A stretch of 64,000 bases of DNA, taken from assembly GCA_001797315.1 (NCBI GenBank), contig MGPC01000007.1:62001-126000 (forward strand), written 5' to 3'. The translations under genes and the position numbers were made by a program. The DNA is from Curvibacter sp. GWA2_64_110 (GTDB lineage: Bacteria > Pseudomonadota > Gammaproteobacteria > Burkholderiales > Burkholderiaceae_C). The notes below the pieces were generated by a model. It was given only the letters and a program-made list of their open reading frames with translations, was not told the origin of the DNA and did not search any database. This document shows positions 34,395 to 43,994 of this stretch, piece after piece (the stretch's first letter is position 1; each line of letters opens with the position of its first letter).

Positions 34395-35522
34395 TCACAA
34401 AGCTTGCACCTGCCCCAGGTCCGGCTTGGCCAGCCAGGCCTGGAACTCATCCGCCAGCTGCTGGCTCATCTGCACCGCTGTACCCCAGGCCTTGACGCGG
34501 CCGGCCAGATCGTTGCCGTAGTGCGTGAAGTCATTGCGGTCGGGCAGCTTGCCGTTGGGCAGGGTCTTGATCCATTGCGGGTCGGGTGCCAGCAGCACCA
34601 TGGTATCCAGGTGGTGCGTGGCATGGTGGCGCCATGTCAGGCCTTTGTCGAGCCAGCCCGGCACCACTGCCTGCTGGAAGTGCGGGTATAGAACCAAGCC
34701 TTTTTGGCCTCCAGCCCTTTCCCCATCTGCGCCGGCAGCTTCCAAATTGATAGCATTCGGTGCCGCTGCGTAATTGAGATGCAGGTGGTAATCGGTGATG
34801 CCGCCATCCCAGTAGGCGCCGGGCGGGGCGCCGGCAATGTGTTGCACCGCCCTCAGCACGAAAGGAATGGAACAGCTGGCCTGCAAGGCGGCCATGAAGT
34901 TGGCTTCGCTCAAGGCGACCCGGCGCGTGCGGTAGTCGCCGGTGGCGAATGGCAACTCGGCGCCCGGCGTGGAAAACACCACGCGCTCCAGCCAGGCCCC
35001 CATGGCCTTGCGGTGGACCGTGTTGCTGAGAAAGGCGCCGAGATAGCCCAGCGGCGTGCGCAGCCCGTGCTCGCGCCCGAGCAGGTGGCGGCCGCGCGAG
35101 GTGAGGATGTGCAGCCGATAGCGCGGGTGGTTCAGGACTTCCTGCACACGCCCGCCGTAGAAGGCCTGCAGGTTCTGGCCAAACTGCTCGCTGACCCGTT
35201 CGGGCGGCGGGCGCTTCTGCCCCGGCTGCAACTCGTAGTGCTGGTGGATGTAGTCATGCTCCAGGCGCTCGAAGGCGGCCACCGGCTCCTGCAGACAGGC
35301 GGTGGCCATGCGCCAGGCACCGATCGAGGCGCCCACCAGATCAACGGGATGCGTCGTCGAGGCCAGCCAGTTGCCGAAAATGAACCGGTCGAGCGCGCCC
35401 AGGATCAGGCCCTTGGGGCCACCGGCCGCGGCCGGAATGGTCGTCACATCGCGGGCCTGCAGGCCCTGCTGTTCCAGGTGCCGCCGGGCCTGCGGGCCGG
35501 CGTAGATGCGAAGCGCTTTCAT
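34395..35522 (-). CDS. Patatin-like phospholipase
   Basis: Serine lipid acyl hydrolase of 375 aa. An oxyanion glycine loop AAAGGPKG (about 32-39) replaces the usual GGGxxG. The nucleophile motif is GASIGAWR and the catalytic dyad Asp lies in YWDGGITDYH. No signal peptide is seen, so it is probably cytoplasmic or peripheral to the membrane. Substrates are likely phospholipids, by family. The ATG at 35522 was chosen as the first codon consistent with the family N-terminus (MKALRIYAGPQARRHL). It lies 19 nt upstream of the lipoprotein gene on the same strand. Confidence 0.82.
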   Translation of the reverse strand: MKALRIYAGPQARRHLEQQGLQARDVTTIPAAAGGPKGLILGALDRFIFGNWLASTTHPVDLVGASIGAWRMATACLQEPVAAFERLEHDYIHQHYELQPGQKRPPPERVSEQFGQNLQAFYGGRVQEVLNHPRYRLHILTSRGRHLLGREHGLRTPLGYLGAFLSNTVHRKAMGAWLERVVFSTPGAELPFATGDYRTRRVALSEANFMAALQASCSIPFVLRAVQHIAGAPPGAYWDGGITDYHLHLNYAAAPNAINLEAAGADGERAGGQKGLVLYPHFQQAVVPGWLDKGLTWRHHATHHLDTMVLLAPDPQWIKTLPNGKLPDRNDFTHYGNDLAGRVKAWGTAVQMSQQLADEFQAWLAKPDLGQVQAL

Positions 35523-35557
35523 GGGGACGATCGGAAAAAGAAGGCTGGCGCCAGGCA

Positions 35558-36364
35558 TCAGGAATAGGCCGACCAGTCGAACGGATCCTGCTGCAGCACC
35601 ATGTCGATGTCCAGCCCCAGCACATCGCCCACTTCGCCGGGAAAGGTCACGGCCATGGCCCGTTCGCTGAGGTTTGCCTCGCGGGCGCGGGTACGCCAGG
35701 TGGCCAGGTGGATGACGCCGGCCAACGGCTCGTAGACATGGCTTTCAAACGGCGCGTACTGGTGCTCCAGCGCATCGACGATGGGCAGCGGAAACTGCCA
35801 GCGCCGGACATAGGCGGCCCCGACCTGGGCATAGCTGTAGCCGAACTGCTTGAACTCGGCGCGGGCGCGCTTGATGTCCAGCGGCGGCACCTCCTTGTCC
35901 AGCGGCGCAATCTCGGCCGGCATGCCGAGATGCATGACCAGCTCGCCCACCGCGTGGATCAGGCCACAGGTGAAGGCCGCACCCTGGTTCTGCCGCACCA
36001 CGCCGGCCAGCGAACGCGACAGCTTGGCCACATTCAGGCTGTAGGCCCAGAACTGCTGCAAATGGATGCCCGGTACCGCCTTGAGTGAGGCGGCTGTTGC
36101 GGCCTCCGCCGCCATGGCGCGGATATGGGGCAGGCCCAGAATGGCCAGCGCCTCGGGCACGCTGTTGACCTTGCCGGAAAGCTTGAAAAGCGGCGTGTTG
36201 GCCGCCTGCAGCAGGCGCGTGGTCAGGGCCAGGTCGGTACTGATGAGCTGGGAGACCTTGCGCAGGTCGGGCTCCTCGCGGTCGAGTTCGCCGAGCAGCA
36301 GCGCAATGATCCGGGGAATGCTGGGCAGCACGATGGACTGCGCCAGCAAGGCGCTCAGCTCCAT
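35558..36364 (-). CDS. HDOD-domain signalling protein
   Basis: Protein of 268 aa made almost wholly of an HDOD domain: LPSIPRIIALLLGEL, LRKVSQLISTDLALTTRLLQAANTPLF, VNSVPEALAILGLPHIRAMA and CGLIHAVGELVMH. HDOD proteins are non-hydrolytic relatives of HD phosphohydrolases and act in c-di-GMP or stress signalling, often as binding platforms. The classical HD pair is absent, as usual. AGGGTCG lies before the ATG at 36364. It is convergent to nothing and lies between the patatin gene and tex. Confidence 0.9.
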   Translation of the reverse strand: MELSALLAQSIVLPSIPRIIALLLGELDREEPDLRKVSQLISTDLALTTRLLQAANTPLFKLSGKVNSVPEALAILGLPHIRAMAAEAATAASLKAVPGIHLQQFWAYSLNVAKLSRSLAGVVRQNQGAAFTCGLIHAVGELVMHLGMPAEIAPLDKEVPPLDIKRARAEFKQFGYSYAQVGAAYVRRWQFPLPIVDALEHQYAPFESHVYEPLAGVIHLATWRTRAREANLSERAMAVTFPGEVGDVLGLDIDMVLQQDPFDWSAYS

Positions 36365-36456
36365 GACGACCCTCCCCGTTGATTGTTGTTCCTGCGCATG
36401 GCGCAATTATGGCCTGCCGACCATCCCGGGGCAGGCCCCGCCTCCGCCCGCCGGCT

Positions 36457-38784
36457 TCAGCGTTTGAGCTTGGCGAAGGCGGACGCCATGGCCGACTGCG
36501 GCGCCGGCTCATTGGCGCGGCGCGGCTGCTGACCCCGCCCGGCCCCTTCGAACCGATTCTCGCGCGGTCCATCGCGCCGCGCCGGTGCGGCATCCAGCTT
36601 CATGGTCAGGCTGATGCGCTTGCGCGCCACATCGACCTCCAGCACTTTCACCTTGACGATGTCGCCGGTCTTCACCACTTCGCGCGCATCGTTGACGAAC
36701 TTGTTCGACAGTTGGCTCACATGCACCAAACCGTCCTGGTGCACGCCCAGGTCGACAAAGGCACCGAACTGGGCCACGTTGCTGACCGTGCCTTCCAGCA
36801 CCATGCCCTCCTGGAGATCCTTGATGTCGTCCACGCCCTCGTTGAAGCGCGCCACCTTGAAGTCCGGACGCGGATCGCGCCCCGGCTTTTCCAGTTCGCC
36901 CAGGATGTCCTTGACCGTGATGACGCCGAACTGCGCGTTGGCAAACAGCTCGGGCTTGAGCGTCTTGAGCATGTCGGCGCGCCCCATCAGCTCGGCCACC
37001 GGCTTGCCGGTCCTGGCCATGATCTGCTCCACCACCGGATAGGTTTCCGGGTGCACGCCGGTCATGTCCAGCGGGTTGTCGCCGTCGCGGATGCGCAGGA
37101 AACCGGCGCTCTGCTCGAAGGTCTTGGCACCCAGGCCGGTGACCTTGAGCAGGTCCTGCCGGCTCTTGAAGGCGCCATTCGATTCGCGCCAGCGCACCAC
37201 CGCCTTGGCCACGCCCCCTGACAGACCCGACACGCGCGACAGCAGCGGCACGCTGGCGGTGTTGAGATCAACGCCGACCGAGTTCACGCAGTCTTCCACC
37301 ACGGCGTCCAGCGTGCGCGCCAGCTCGCTCTGGTTGACGTCATGCTGGTACTGGCCGACGCCGATCGATTTGGGGTCGATCTTCACCAGTTCGGCCAGCG
37401 GGTCCTGCAGCCGGCGCGCAATGCTGGCGGCACCGCGCAGGCTCACATCCACATCGGGCATTTCCTGCGACGCGAATTCGCTGGCGGAATAGACCGAAGC
37501 ACCGGCTTCGCTCACCACCACCTTCTCGATCGGGCGCTCGGCCTTGGCCGCGAGCTTGATCAGGTCGGCCGCCAGCTTGTCGGTCTCGCGGCTGGCGGTG
37601 CCGTTGCCAATCGCAATCAGGTTCACCCCATGCTTCTCGCACAGCTTGGCCAGCGTGTACAGGGAACCCTCCCAGTCGCGTTTGGGTTCATGCGGGTAGA
37701 CGGTGGCGGTTTCCACCAGCTTGCCGGTGGCATCGACCACCGCCACCTTGACGCCGGTGCGGATGCCCGGGTCCAGGCCCATCACCACACGTGGGCCGGC
37801 AGGCGCCGCCAGCAGCAGGTCGCGCAGGTTGTCGGCAAACACCTTGATGGCCACCTTCTCGGCCTCCTCGCGCAGGCGGGCGAAGAGGTCGCGCTCGGTC
37901 GACAGATTGAGCTTGACGCGCCAGGTCCAGGCCACACACTTGCGCAGCAGGTCGTCGGCCGGCCGCCCCTGGTGGCTCCAGCCCAGATGCAGGGCGATCT
38001 TGCCCTCGGCCAATGACGGCTTGCCGGGCTCCGGTTCCACCGGCAATACCAGCTTGGCATCGAGAATGTCTTGCGCGCGGCCGCGGAACACGGCCAGTGC
38101 GCGGTGCGACGGCACGCGTCCGATCGGCTCGTCGTAGTCGAAATAGTCGCGAAACTTGGCCACGTCGGGGTTGTTTTCGTCTTTGCCGTCCATCAGGCGG
38201 CTCTTGAACAGGCCTTCGCTCCACAGCCACTCGCGCAGCCCCTGCACCAGCGCGGCATCTTCGGCCCAGCGTTCCGACAGGATGTCGCGCACGCCGTCGA
38301 GCACGGCGGCTACGGTGGTGAAGTCGTCGCCGGCCTCGGTCGTCTCGGGCTTGACGAAGGCCTCGGCTTCTTGCGCCGGGTTGAGCGTCGGATCGGCAAA
38401 CAGCTTGTCGGCCAAGGGCTCGATGCCGGCTTCGCGCGCGATCTGCCCTTTGGTACGGCGCTTGGGCTTGAAGGGCAGGTACAGGTCTTCCAGCTCCTGC
38501 TTGGTGGCGGCGGCATGCAGGGCCGCTTGCAGTTCGGGCGTGAGCTTGCCCTGCTCTTCGATGCTCTTGAGAATGGCTTCGCGCCGCTCGGTCAGCTCGC
38601 GCAGATAACCCAGGCGGTATTCGAGTTCACGCAACTGCGTGTCGTCCAGCCCTTCGGTGGCTTCCTTGCGGTAGCGGGCGATGAAGGGGACGGTGGCTCC
38701 TCCGTCGAGCAAGGCCACGGCGGCCGCAACCTGTCTGTCCAGTACCCGGAGTTCCTGCGCGATCTGCGCGATGATTTTCTGCAT
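36457..38784 (-). CDS. tex: Tex-family transcription accessory/RNA-binding protein
   Basis: Cytoplasmic nucleic-acid-binding protein of 775 aa, the normal length. It shows an N-terminal helical Tex domain (VPFIARYRKEATEGLDDTQLRELEYRL), a YqgF/RuvX-like fold (VVMGLDPGIRTGVKVAVVD), tandem helix-hairpin-helix (GVDLNTASVPLLSRVSGLSGGVAKAVV) and a C-terminal S1 domain (EGMVLEGTVSNVAQFGAFVDLGVHQDGLVHVSQL). The tail is Arg/Pro-rich. Tex is implicated in transcription-associated processes and RNA decay. It is a single gene in its own transcription unit here. Confidence 0.96.
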   Translation of the reverse strand: MQKIIAQIAQELRVLDRQVAAAVALLDGGATVPFIARYRKEATEGLDDTQLRELEYRLGYLRELTERREAILKSIEEQGKLTPELQAALHAAATKQELEDLYLPFKPKRRTKGQIAREAGIEPLADKLFADPTLNPAQEAEAFVKPETTEAGDDFTTVAAVLDGVRDILSERWAEDAALVQGLREWLWSEGLFKSRLMDGKDENNPDVAKFRDYFDYDEPIGRVPSHRALAVFRGRAQDILDAKLVLPVEPEPGKPSLAEGKIALHLGWSHQGRPADDLLRKCVAWTWRVKLNLSTERDLFARLREEAEKVAIKVFADNLRDLLLAAPAGPRVVMGLDPGIRTGVKVAVVDATGKLVETATVYPHEPKRDWEGSLYTLAKLCEKHGVNLIAIGNGTASRETDKLAADLIKLAAKAERPIEKVVVSEAGASVYSASEFASQEMPDVDVSLRGAASIARRLQDPLAELVKIDPKSIGVGQYQHDVNQSELARTLDAVVEDCVNSVGVDLNTASVPLLSRVSGLSGGVAKAVVRWRESNGAFKSRQDLLKVTGLGAKTFEQSAGFLRIRDGDNPLDMTGVHPETYPVVEQIMARTGKPVAELMGRADMLKTLKPELFANAQFGVITVKDILGELEKPGRDPRPDFKVARFNEGVDDIKDLQEGMVLEGTVSNVAQFGAFVDLGVHQDGLVHVSQLSNKFVNDAREVVKTGDIVKVKVLEVDVARKRISLTMKLDAAPARRDGPRENRFEGAGRGQQPRRANEPAPQSAMASAFAKLKR

Positions 38785-38921
38785 GACTCTACGAACCGCC
38801 GGTCAGTTGCCGGCTCATCAAAACGAAACGAAGTCCGCGAGTGTGCCACAGAGCGGCAAGGCCGATTCCGGGCCAGTTGCCCTGGCGCGCAGAGAGAGAA
38901 CGGCAGCAGGACGCCTGGGGC

Positions 38922-39758
38922 TTAGAAGCAGATCCGGCCGTCGTCCTGTCGGCGTGCCGACTGGCGCCGGTCAATACCGTCCCAGTGGCGGCGCCGGTCG
39001 GCGGCAGCCGGATTGCCGCGCCGATCCACTGCCACGTTGATTTGGAGTTCCAGAACCACCTCCGGTTTGCGGGCTGGCCGCGCCCGCCCGCCGACGGCAA
39101 AGCGGAAGGGAGCAAAACCCGTGTCGTCGCTGGCGCGGGTACTGCGCCGTTCACCCAAGTGGGACTGCCCATAGGCGGCCACCGCCTCGATCCAGGCCTG
39201 ATCGGCACGCTGAATGATCTGCGCCAGTTCAGGCACGTCATTCAGGAGGAAAAAGTGGTGATAGCCCGTGGTGTCGATACTGCGGGCCAGGTCCTGCCGG
39301 TTGCGATCCGGGACGTACATGCGCTCGCTCCAGGCTTTGAAATTCATGCCGGCCAGCATCCGAGGCGAACGATGGGCATTCAGCAGCAGCGGCTTGCAGA
39401 TGTTCTGGATGAAGGCCTGGTAGGCCTGATCAAAACCGCGCGCCACAAGATCGAACGCCTGGCCGGTGCTTCCCAGTTCGGCAGACAGTTCCCGATAGGC
39501 CGACAGCATGAGCGCGCACATGCCCAATGCCGTGTAGGACTGCGAATCGGGCAGTGCATGGCATTGCGCATTGAACAGCGCTTGGGCTGTCTGGCAGACC
39601 CGTGGCATGAGTCGCCGAGCGTCGGCCTCACGGCGCTGGTCGAGTTCGGCATTCAGTGAACGCAAAAAACTCCCGGCCCACGCATTGGCGGTTGAACTTT
39701 GAAATGACACCTTGACAGCTGGCAGCGCTGGCAATTCTTCGCAGGCAGACGTGTTCAT
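38922..39758 (-). CDS. Hypothetical protein, possibly an ATC-hydrolase-like fold
   Basis: Protein of 278 aa. The central region (about 60-205) is helical (LGMCALMLSAYRELSAELGSTGQAFDLVARGFDQAYQAF, YHHFFLLNDVPELAQIIQRADQAWIEAV) and loosely resembles L-2-amino-thiazoline-4-carboxylic acid hydrolase-like proteins. I am not sure of this. The C-terminal 80 residues are Arg-rich and probably disordered (RRGNPAAADRRRHWDGIDRRQSARR). It is divergent from a FeeM-like acyltransferase gene, sharing a 299-bp promoter region, which suggests common regulation. GTGTTCATAG gives the ATG at 39758; a longer frame of 15 codons is less likely. Confidence 0.6.
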   Translation of the reverse strand: MNTSACEELPALPAVKVSFQSSTANAWAGSFLRSLNAELDQRREADARRLMPRVCQTAQALFNAQCHALPDSQSYTALGMCALMLSAYRELSAELGSTGQAFDLVARGFDQAYQAFIQNICKPLLLNAHRSPRMLAGMNFKAWSERMYVPDRNRQDLARSIDTTGYHHFFLLNDVPELAQIIQRADQAWIEAVAAYGQSHLGERRSTRASDDTGFAPFRFAVGGRARPARKPEVVLELQINVAVDRRGNPAAADRRRHWDGIDRRQSARRQDDGRICF

Positions 39759-40057
39759 AGGTAATGCCCTCAGCTGATGTGTTGAGCCAGGACGGGCTGT
39801 CACATTCTTTTACATATTTCAAGTCACGCTCTGCAGCTTGTCAATACGTCTTGCCGATTGCCGGCCAGTCAGGCCTCATAACCGTTCACCTATTTTCAGT
39901 TTTGCAGGATTCGCCGGTTGTGTCAGTGAAATTCCTACACGAGATTCAGACAAATTCCGACTTAAGTTTGTAGGACAAAAACCTACAGTGGCTGTGGATT
40001 TATCCAGGATGCAGGCCCTTCGCCTGTTGTGTTCAACCTAAATCATCAGCAGCCATC
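39759..40057. promoter_or_regulatory. Divergent promoter region with a TGTAGG/CCTACA dyad
   Basis: No gene is visible in this 299-bp AT-richer region between divergent genes. It holds an inverted repeat TGTAGG (39969-39974), a 7-nt spacer and CCTACA (39982-39987), and a single further CCTACA half-site at about 39931. The symmetry and size suit a LuxR/NarL-type response-regulator or other dimeric regulator site upstream of the acyltransferase gene. The regulator is not identified. Confidence 0.5.
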
Positions 40058-40852
40058 ATGAAACACCCGACCAAGCTTACCGCGCCATCATCACAGTACG
40101 CTGACCAACAGACACCTCATTTAGCAGGCACTGGCCTTGCCTCACGCCAGACCACAGAATACCTGCCCTTCATCATTCGACCGATACGCGATCAGGGAGA
40201 CTTGCGAAAAGCCCTTGAAGTCCGGCATGCCGCGTATGCGCGTCACATGCCATTGTTTGCGGATGCCCTCCGATCACCGGAAGCCGACGATTTGGAGGAC
40301 GACGTCATGATCTTGCTGGCGGAGTCCAAATTGGATGGATCGTCATTAGGGTCGGCACGTATTCAAAACAACCTGCACAGACCGCTGAATTTGGAGCAAT
40401 CTGTGGATCTGCCGCCCTGGTTGAAGGAGAAAAGGCTTGCGGAAGCGCGCCGCTTGAGCGTTGCCCCCGGTAGTCCGGGCCGACTGGTCAAGATGGCCCT
40501 CATCAAGGCCTGCTTGATGTATAGCTTTGCGAACCAACTTCAATGGTCCGTGCTGGCGGCAAGGCCACCGCTTGATCGATCCTATGAAAAACTGTTGTTC
40601 CGCGATCTGCTGGAAGGCGAGACTTTCATTCCCTTGCCCCGAGAAAACAACGTTCCCCATCGGGTACTCGGATTGGACATGGAAAACCTCGAGGCCGCTT
40701 ATACGCAAGCCCAGCATCCTTTGCTGGGGTTCTTCTGCCATACACGCCACCCTGACATCCATGTCGGCAACGGGCAGGCCATCAAGGCTGAGCCGTCGAT
40801 CGCGCCATCGACATACACGATGACGAAGCCATCCATGCGCGCCTGGGCTTGA
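40058..40852 (+). CDS. FeeM-like N-acyl amino acid synthase / GNAT-fold acyltransferase
   Basis: Protein of 264 aa. Residues about 35-230 match FeeM/acyl-homoserine-lactone-synthase-like GNAT proteins: IIRPIRDQGDLRKALEVRHAAY, a typical acyl-carrier binding start, then AEARRLSVAPG and LIKACLMYSFANQLQWSVLAA. FeeM-type enzymes join an acyl chain from ACP to an amino acid, giving signalling or surfactant-like molecules. The N-terminal 35 residues are low-complexity. The GGDEF-EAL gene starts 129 nt downstream on the same strand, so both could be co-transcribed. Product is not predictable. Confidence 0.72.
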   Translation: MKHPTKLTAPSSQYADQQTPHLAGTGLASRQTTEYLPFIIRPIRDQGDLRKALEVRHAAYARHMPLFADALRSPEADDLEDDVMILLAESKLDGSSLGSARIQNNLHRPLNLEQSVDLPPWLKEKRLAEARRLSVAPGSPGRLVKMALIKACLMYSFANQLQWSVLAARPPLDRSYEKLLFRDLLEGETFIPLPRENNVPHRVLGLDMENLEAAYTQAQHPLLGFFCHTRHPDIHVGNGQAIKAEPSIAPSTYTMTKPSMRAWA

Positions 40853-40981
40853 TACAAGCCGGCCTAGCCCCCGCTTGGCGCTGGATCGCGTTATCCTACG
40901 GCACCGACGGGGGTGGTATTCGCCACGAGAAAAACAGCAGGCCCCAAACAAAGAATCACGGCGCATAGAGGAATCATTTTT

Positions 40982-43966
40982 TTGAGTCGAATCACCCCGA
41001 TACGCAAGCTCCGGACAGGATTGCTTCAAGACGCCCTGAAATGGGTGCCAGATGCCCTTGCGTTTTTTGCCATTCCTCTTGCAATCACCCTGCTCTCTCT
41101 GGCAGCCCTGCTGTTCTGGGAGGATCTCTATACCACCAAAGCCGACAAGTCGTTGGAACTGCATGTACTGATCCAGACAGACGGTGAGATGACGATCCTG
41201 CAAGCTCAGCAGAAGCTACCGCAGGCACCCGTCACAAGGTACTTCAATCCACATCTTTCTGAGCGTCCGGTGTGGTTCAGTTTTGATCTGCCCCCGGCTG
41301 GAGGCACTTTATCCACCGTTGAGTTTCCTTCGCGTCATGCCGTTGATATGACCTGCTGGAATGCCGCCACGCTGGAACCACTTGGTTCCTCAAAAAGCCT
41401 GAATCCACACGAAAGCCTGTACCGCGTCAAAGCCGGCTACGGCTTGAAGTTGGACGGGCAGGAACGGCAAGTTATTTGCCGAAGCTCATTCAGTGGCCCC
41501 GCTCGCTTGAGCGCAAACCTATGGTCCACCGACCAACTGGACATCGCCAGTCGAGACTTCCATCGAAAATCAGGGTTGCTCGATGGCGGCATGCTGGTCC
41601 TGGTGGTGTTCGTCGTCATCACCGCCTTGATCTATCGCCAACCCCTGAACATCATCTTCGCAGCCTGGTTGATCGTGACCCTGAGGGTCAGCGCCACCTC
41701 TGCCGGATGGGATGAGCAATGGCTCAACCATGCGATCCCTGACGAGTGGCTATCGACCGGGCGATCCCTGACGCGTGCTGCCTGGGGGCTTTTGACCATC
41801 ACCCTGTTCAAGAACCTGTTTCGAACACACCTCGCCAACCCGTACGCCAAGATGGCCGTTCTCATCGGGCAATGGCTATGCATCGGCTTGTTTGTCGCCG
41901 CCATCGTGCTGCCCCGCAGCACTTTTCTGACAGCGATGTGGATGATCGGCGGGCTCTTGTTGCCACTGATGCTCCTGGGTTTGCTGGCCATCGTCTACAA
42001 GACGCGATCAAGGGCGGCGTTCCTGTATGGGGCATCCTTGGCGGTAACCCTCCTATCCAGCTTGTTCGAGATCGTTGCCGCAGCCTATGGCACCAAAGGT
42101 ATAGACAACTCTGCCAACAGCGTCGCCGTGGCATTTGCATCCAGCCTGCTGGCCTCACTTGCCATTTCGGAGCAAATCCGGCAGGAACACCAGCAACGCC
42201 TGGCCGCCCAGGCGAAATTGCAGCACACCTACGATGTCATGCCGATCGGGCTGTTCACGCTGGATCTGCAGGGCAACTTCATGAGTGCGAATCCGGCCAT
42301 GCACAAGATGCTGGGACGTTATGTGCTTCGAAGAGGCCACAATTCGTGGGAGCAGTATTTCAACAACGGCTCCTGGATGGCCCTGTACCAGTTGCTCAAG
42401 CAGCAGCGGGAGGGTGAAATCGAGGTCCGCAGTGCAGACCGGCCACCTCAAGAAAAAAACCGGCGCTATCTGGTCAAGGCCACGCTGGTGCACGACAAGA
42501 TCGAAGGCTCGCTGCAAGATGTGACGGAGAAATCGCTGGCCGCCGACGAGCTGGGTTTCCTGGCCAACAACGATTCACTGACCAAGGCGCTGAACCGGCG
42601 TGGCATTGAGGAAGTGTTCAACCATGCCATTGCCTCGTTGGATGAAAACCAGTCGCTGGCCATGGCCTATCTGGACCTGGACCGTTTCAAGCTCATCAAC
42701 GACCTTTACGGCCACAACACAGGCGATGAAATCCTGCGCCAGGTCTGTCAGCGCGTCATGGGTCTGCTGTCGGGCGGCATGCGCATGGGCCGCATCGGTG
42801 GCGACGAATTCGTCGTCCTGCTGCCCGATACCAAGATGCCACTGGCTCCCGTGATTTGCCGCGGCATTGTGGACCGCATCGACAACACGCCCTACCGGGT
42901 CGGCGACAAGGCGTTTCATGTCCGGGGGTCCATCGGACTGATCGAAGTCTCCCGTGGCACCCCGCTCAAGGATGCCATTTCCACCGCAGATCGCGCCTGC
43001 CGCGAGGCCAAGGCCGGCCACGGCAAGGGGCTGGTGGTCTACGAACTCGACGCCCCGGCGTTCCTGGAACATCAGGCCGAAATCCGCCTGGTCGAACGCC
43101 TGTCGGGCAGCAATGCGCTGGAGGGACTGTTTGTCGAGATGCAGCCCATCATGTCGCTGACACGCCCGAATGATTCGCTGAATTTCGAGGTGCTGTTGCG
43201 CATGCGTGACCGGGTCGGCAAGCTGATTCCGGTCAACCGCCTGATTGCGGCGGCTGAACACAGCGGACGCATGAGCATGATCGACCGCTGGGTGCTTTCC
43301 ACGACGCTGGCCTGGCTCGACCAGCACCGCGCGCGCCTGCAGAAAACGCAGTTTGTGTGCGTCAACCTCAGCGGCTCCTCACTGAACGACGAGGAGTTCA
43401 TGCAGGAAGTGTTCGACATGCTGCGCCACAACAGCCATGTGGTCGGGTTCCTCAGCATCGAAATCACCGAAAGCGTGGCCCTGCACGACCTGAGCAATAC
43501 GCGCCGCTTCATCGACAAGGTGCGCGGTTATGGCGCCCGGGTGGCGCTCGACGATTTTGGCGCCGGTTACACCTCGTTCTCCTACATCAAGGAACTGCCG
43601 GCCGACCTGCTCAAGATCGACGGCAGCTTCATCGTCAACATGAACCAGCATCCGGCCAATGTCTCGATCGTGGAGGCCATCGTCAATCTGGCGCGCAACC
43701 TGGGCATGAAGACCGTCGCCGAATGGGCCGAGGATGCCGCTACGGTCGAGACGCTGGCCGAGATCGGGGTGGACTATGTGCAGGGCTTTGTGGTCGCCCG
43801 CCCGCAGCCTCCGGAACGGCTGCTGGAGGCGGCTTCAGCCGCCAGCTTCATCCAGGATGAGAAACTGCTGCAACTGCTTCAGTTGATGGGACAGCCCGGT
43901 GATCCGCTGGGCAGGGTTGACCTGATCCTGGAAGACACCGACGTCCCGCGCCGAAAGGTGCACTGA
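40982..43966 (+). CDS. Membrane-bound sensor diguanylate cyclase/phosphodiesterase (7TM-PAS-GGDEF-EAL)
   Basis: Inner-membrane c-di-GMP signalling protein, 994 aa from a TTG start at 40982 that has AGAGGAA 8 nt upstream; a GTG at 40913 would add 23 residues. It has one N-terminal TM (LAFFAIPLAITLLSLAALLFW), a periplasmic domain of about 150 residues and seven TM segments (about 205-400, 7TMR-DISM-like). A PAS domain (YDVMPIGLFTLDLQGNFMSANPAM) follows. The GGDEF domain has an intact RIGGDEFVVL. The EAL domain has FEVLLRM in place of EALLR, plus intact DDFGAGYTSFSYIKELPADLLKIDGSF. The E of EAL is retained, so phosphodiesterase activity remains possible. Confidence 0.9.
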   Translation: MSRITPIRKLRTGLLQDALKWVPDALAFFAIPLAITLLSLAALLFWEDLYTTKADKSLELHVLIQTDGEMTILQAQQKLPQAPVTRYFNPHLSERPVWFSFDLPPAGGTLSTVEFPSRHAVDMTCWNAATLEPLGSSKSLNPHESLYRVKAGYGLKLDGQERQVICRSSFSGPARLSANLWSTDQLDIASRDFHRKSGLLDGGMLVLVVFVVITALIYRQPLNIIFAAWLIVTLRVSATSAGWDEQWLNHAIPDEWLSTGRSLTRAAWGLLTITLFKNLFRTHLANPYAKMAVLIGQWLCIGLFVAAIVLPRSTFLTAMWMIGGLLLPLMLLGLLAIVYKTRSRAAFLYGASLAVTLLSSLFEIVAAAYGTKGIDNSANSVAVAFASSLLASLAISEQIRQEHQQRLAAQAKLQHTYDVMPIGLFTLDLQGNFMSANPAMHKMLGRYVLRRGHNSWEQYFNNGSWMALYQLLKQQREGEIEVRSADRPPQEKNRRYLVKATLVHDKIEGSLQDVTEKSLAADELGFLANNDSLTKALNRRGIEEVFNHAIASLDENQSLAMAYLDLDRFKLINDLYGHNTGDEILRQVCQRVMGLLSGGMRMGRIGGDEFVVLLPDTKMPLAPVICRGIVDRIDNTPYRVGDKAFHVRGSIGLIEVSRGTPLKDAISTADRACREAKAGHGKGLVVYELDAPAFLEHQAEIRLVERLSGSNALEGLFVEMQPIMSLTRPNDSLNFEVLLRMRDRVGKLIPVNRLIAAAEHSGRMSMIDRWVLSTTLAWLDQHRARLQKTQFVCVNLSGSSLNDEEFMQEVFDMLRHNSHVVGFLSIEITESVALHDLSNTRRFIDKVRGYGARVALDDFGAGYTSFSYIKELPADLLKIDGSFIVNMNQHPANVSIVEAIVNLARNLGMKTVAEWAEDAATVETLAEIGVDYVQGFVVARPQPPERLLEAASAASFIQDEKLLQLLQLMGQPGDPLGRVDLILEDTDVPRRKVH

Positions 43967-43994
43967 CTCTTGCGCCGTCGAAGGCGCATCGACT

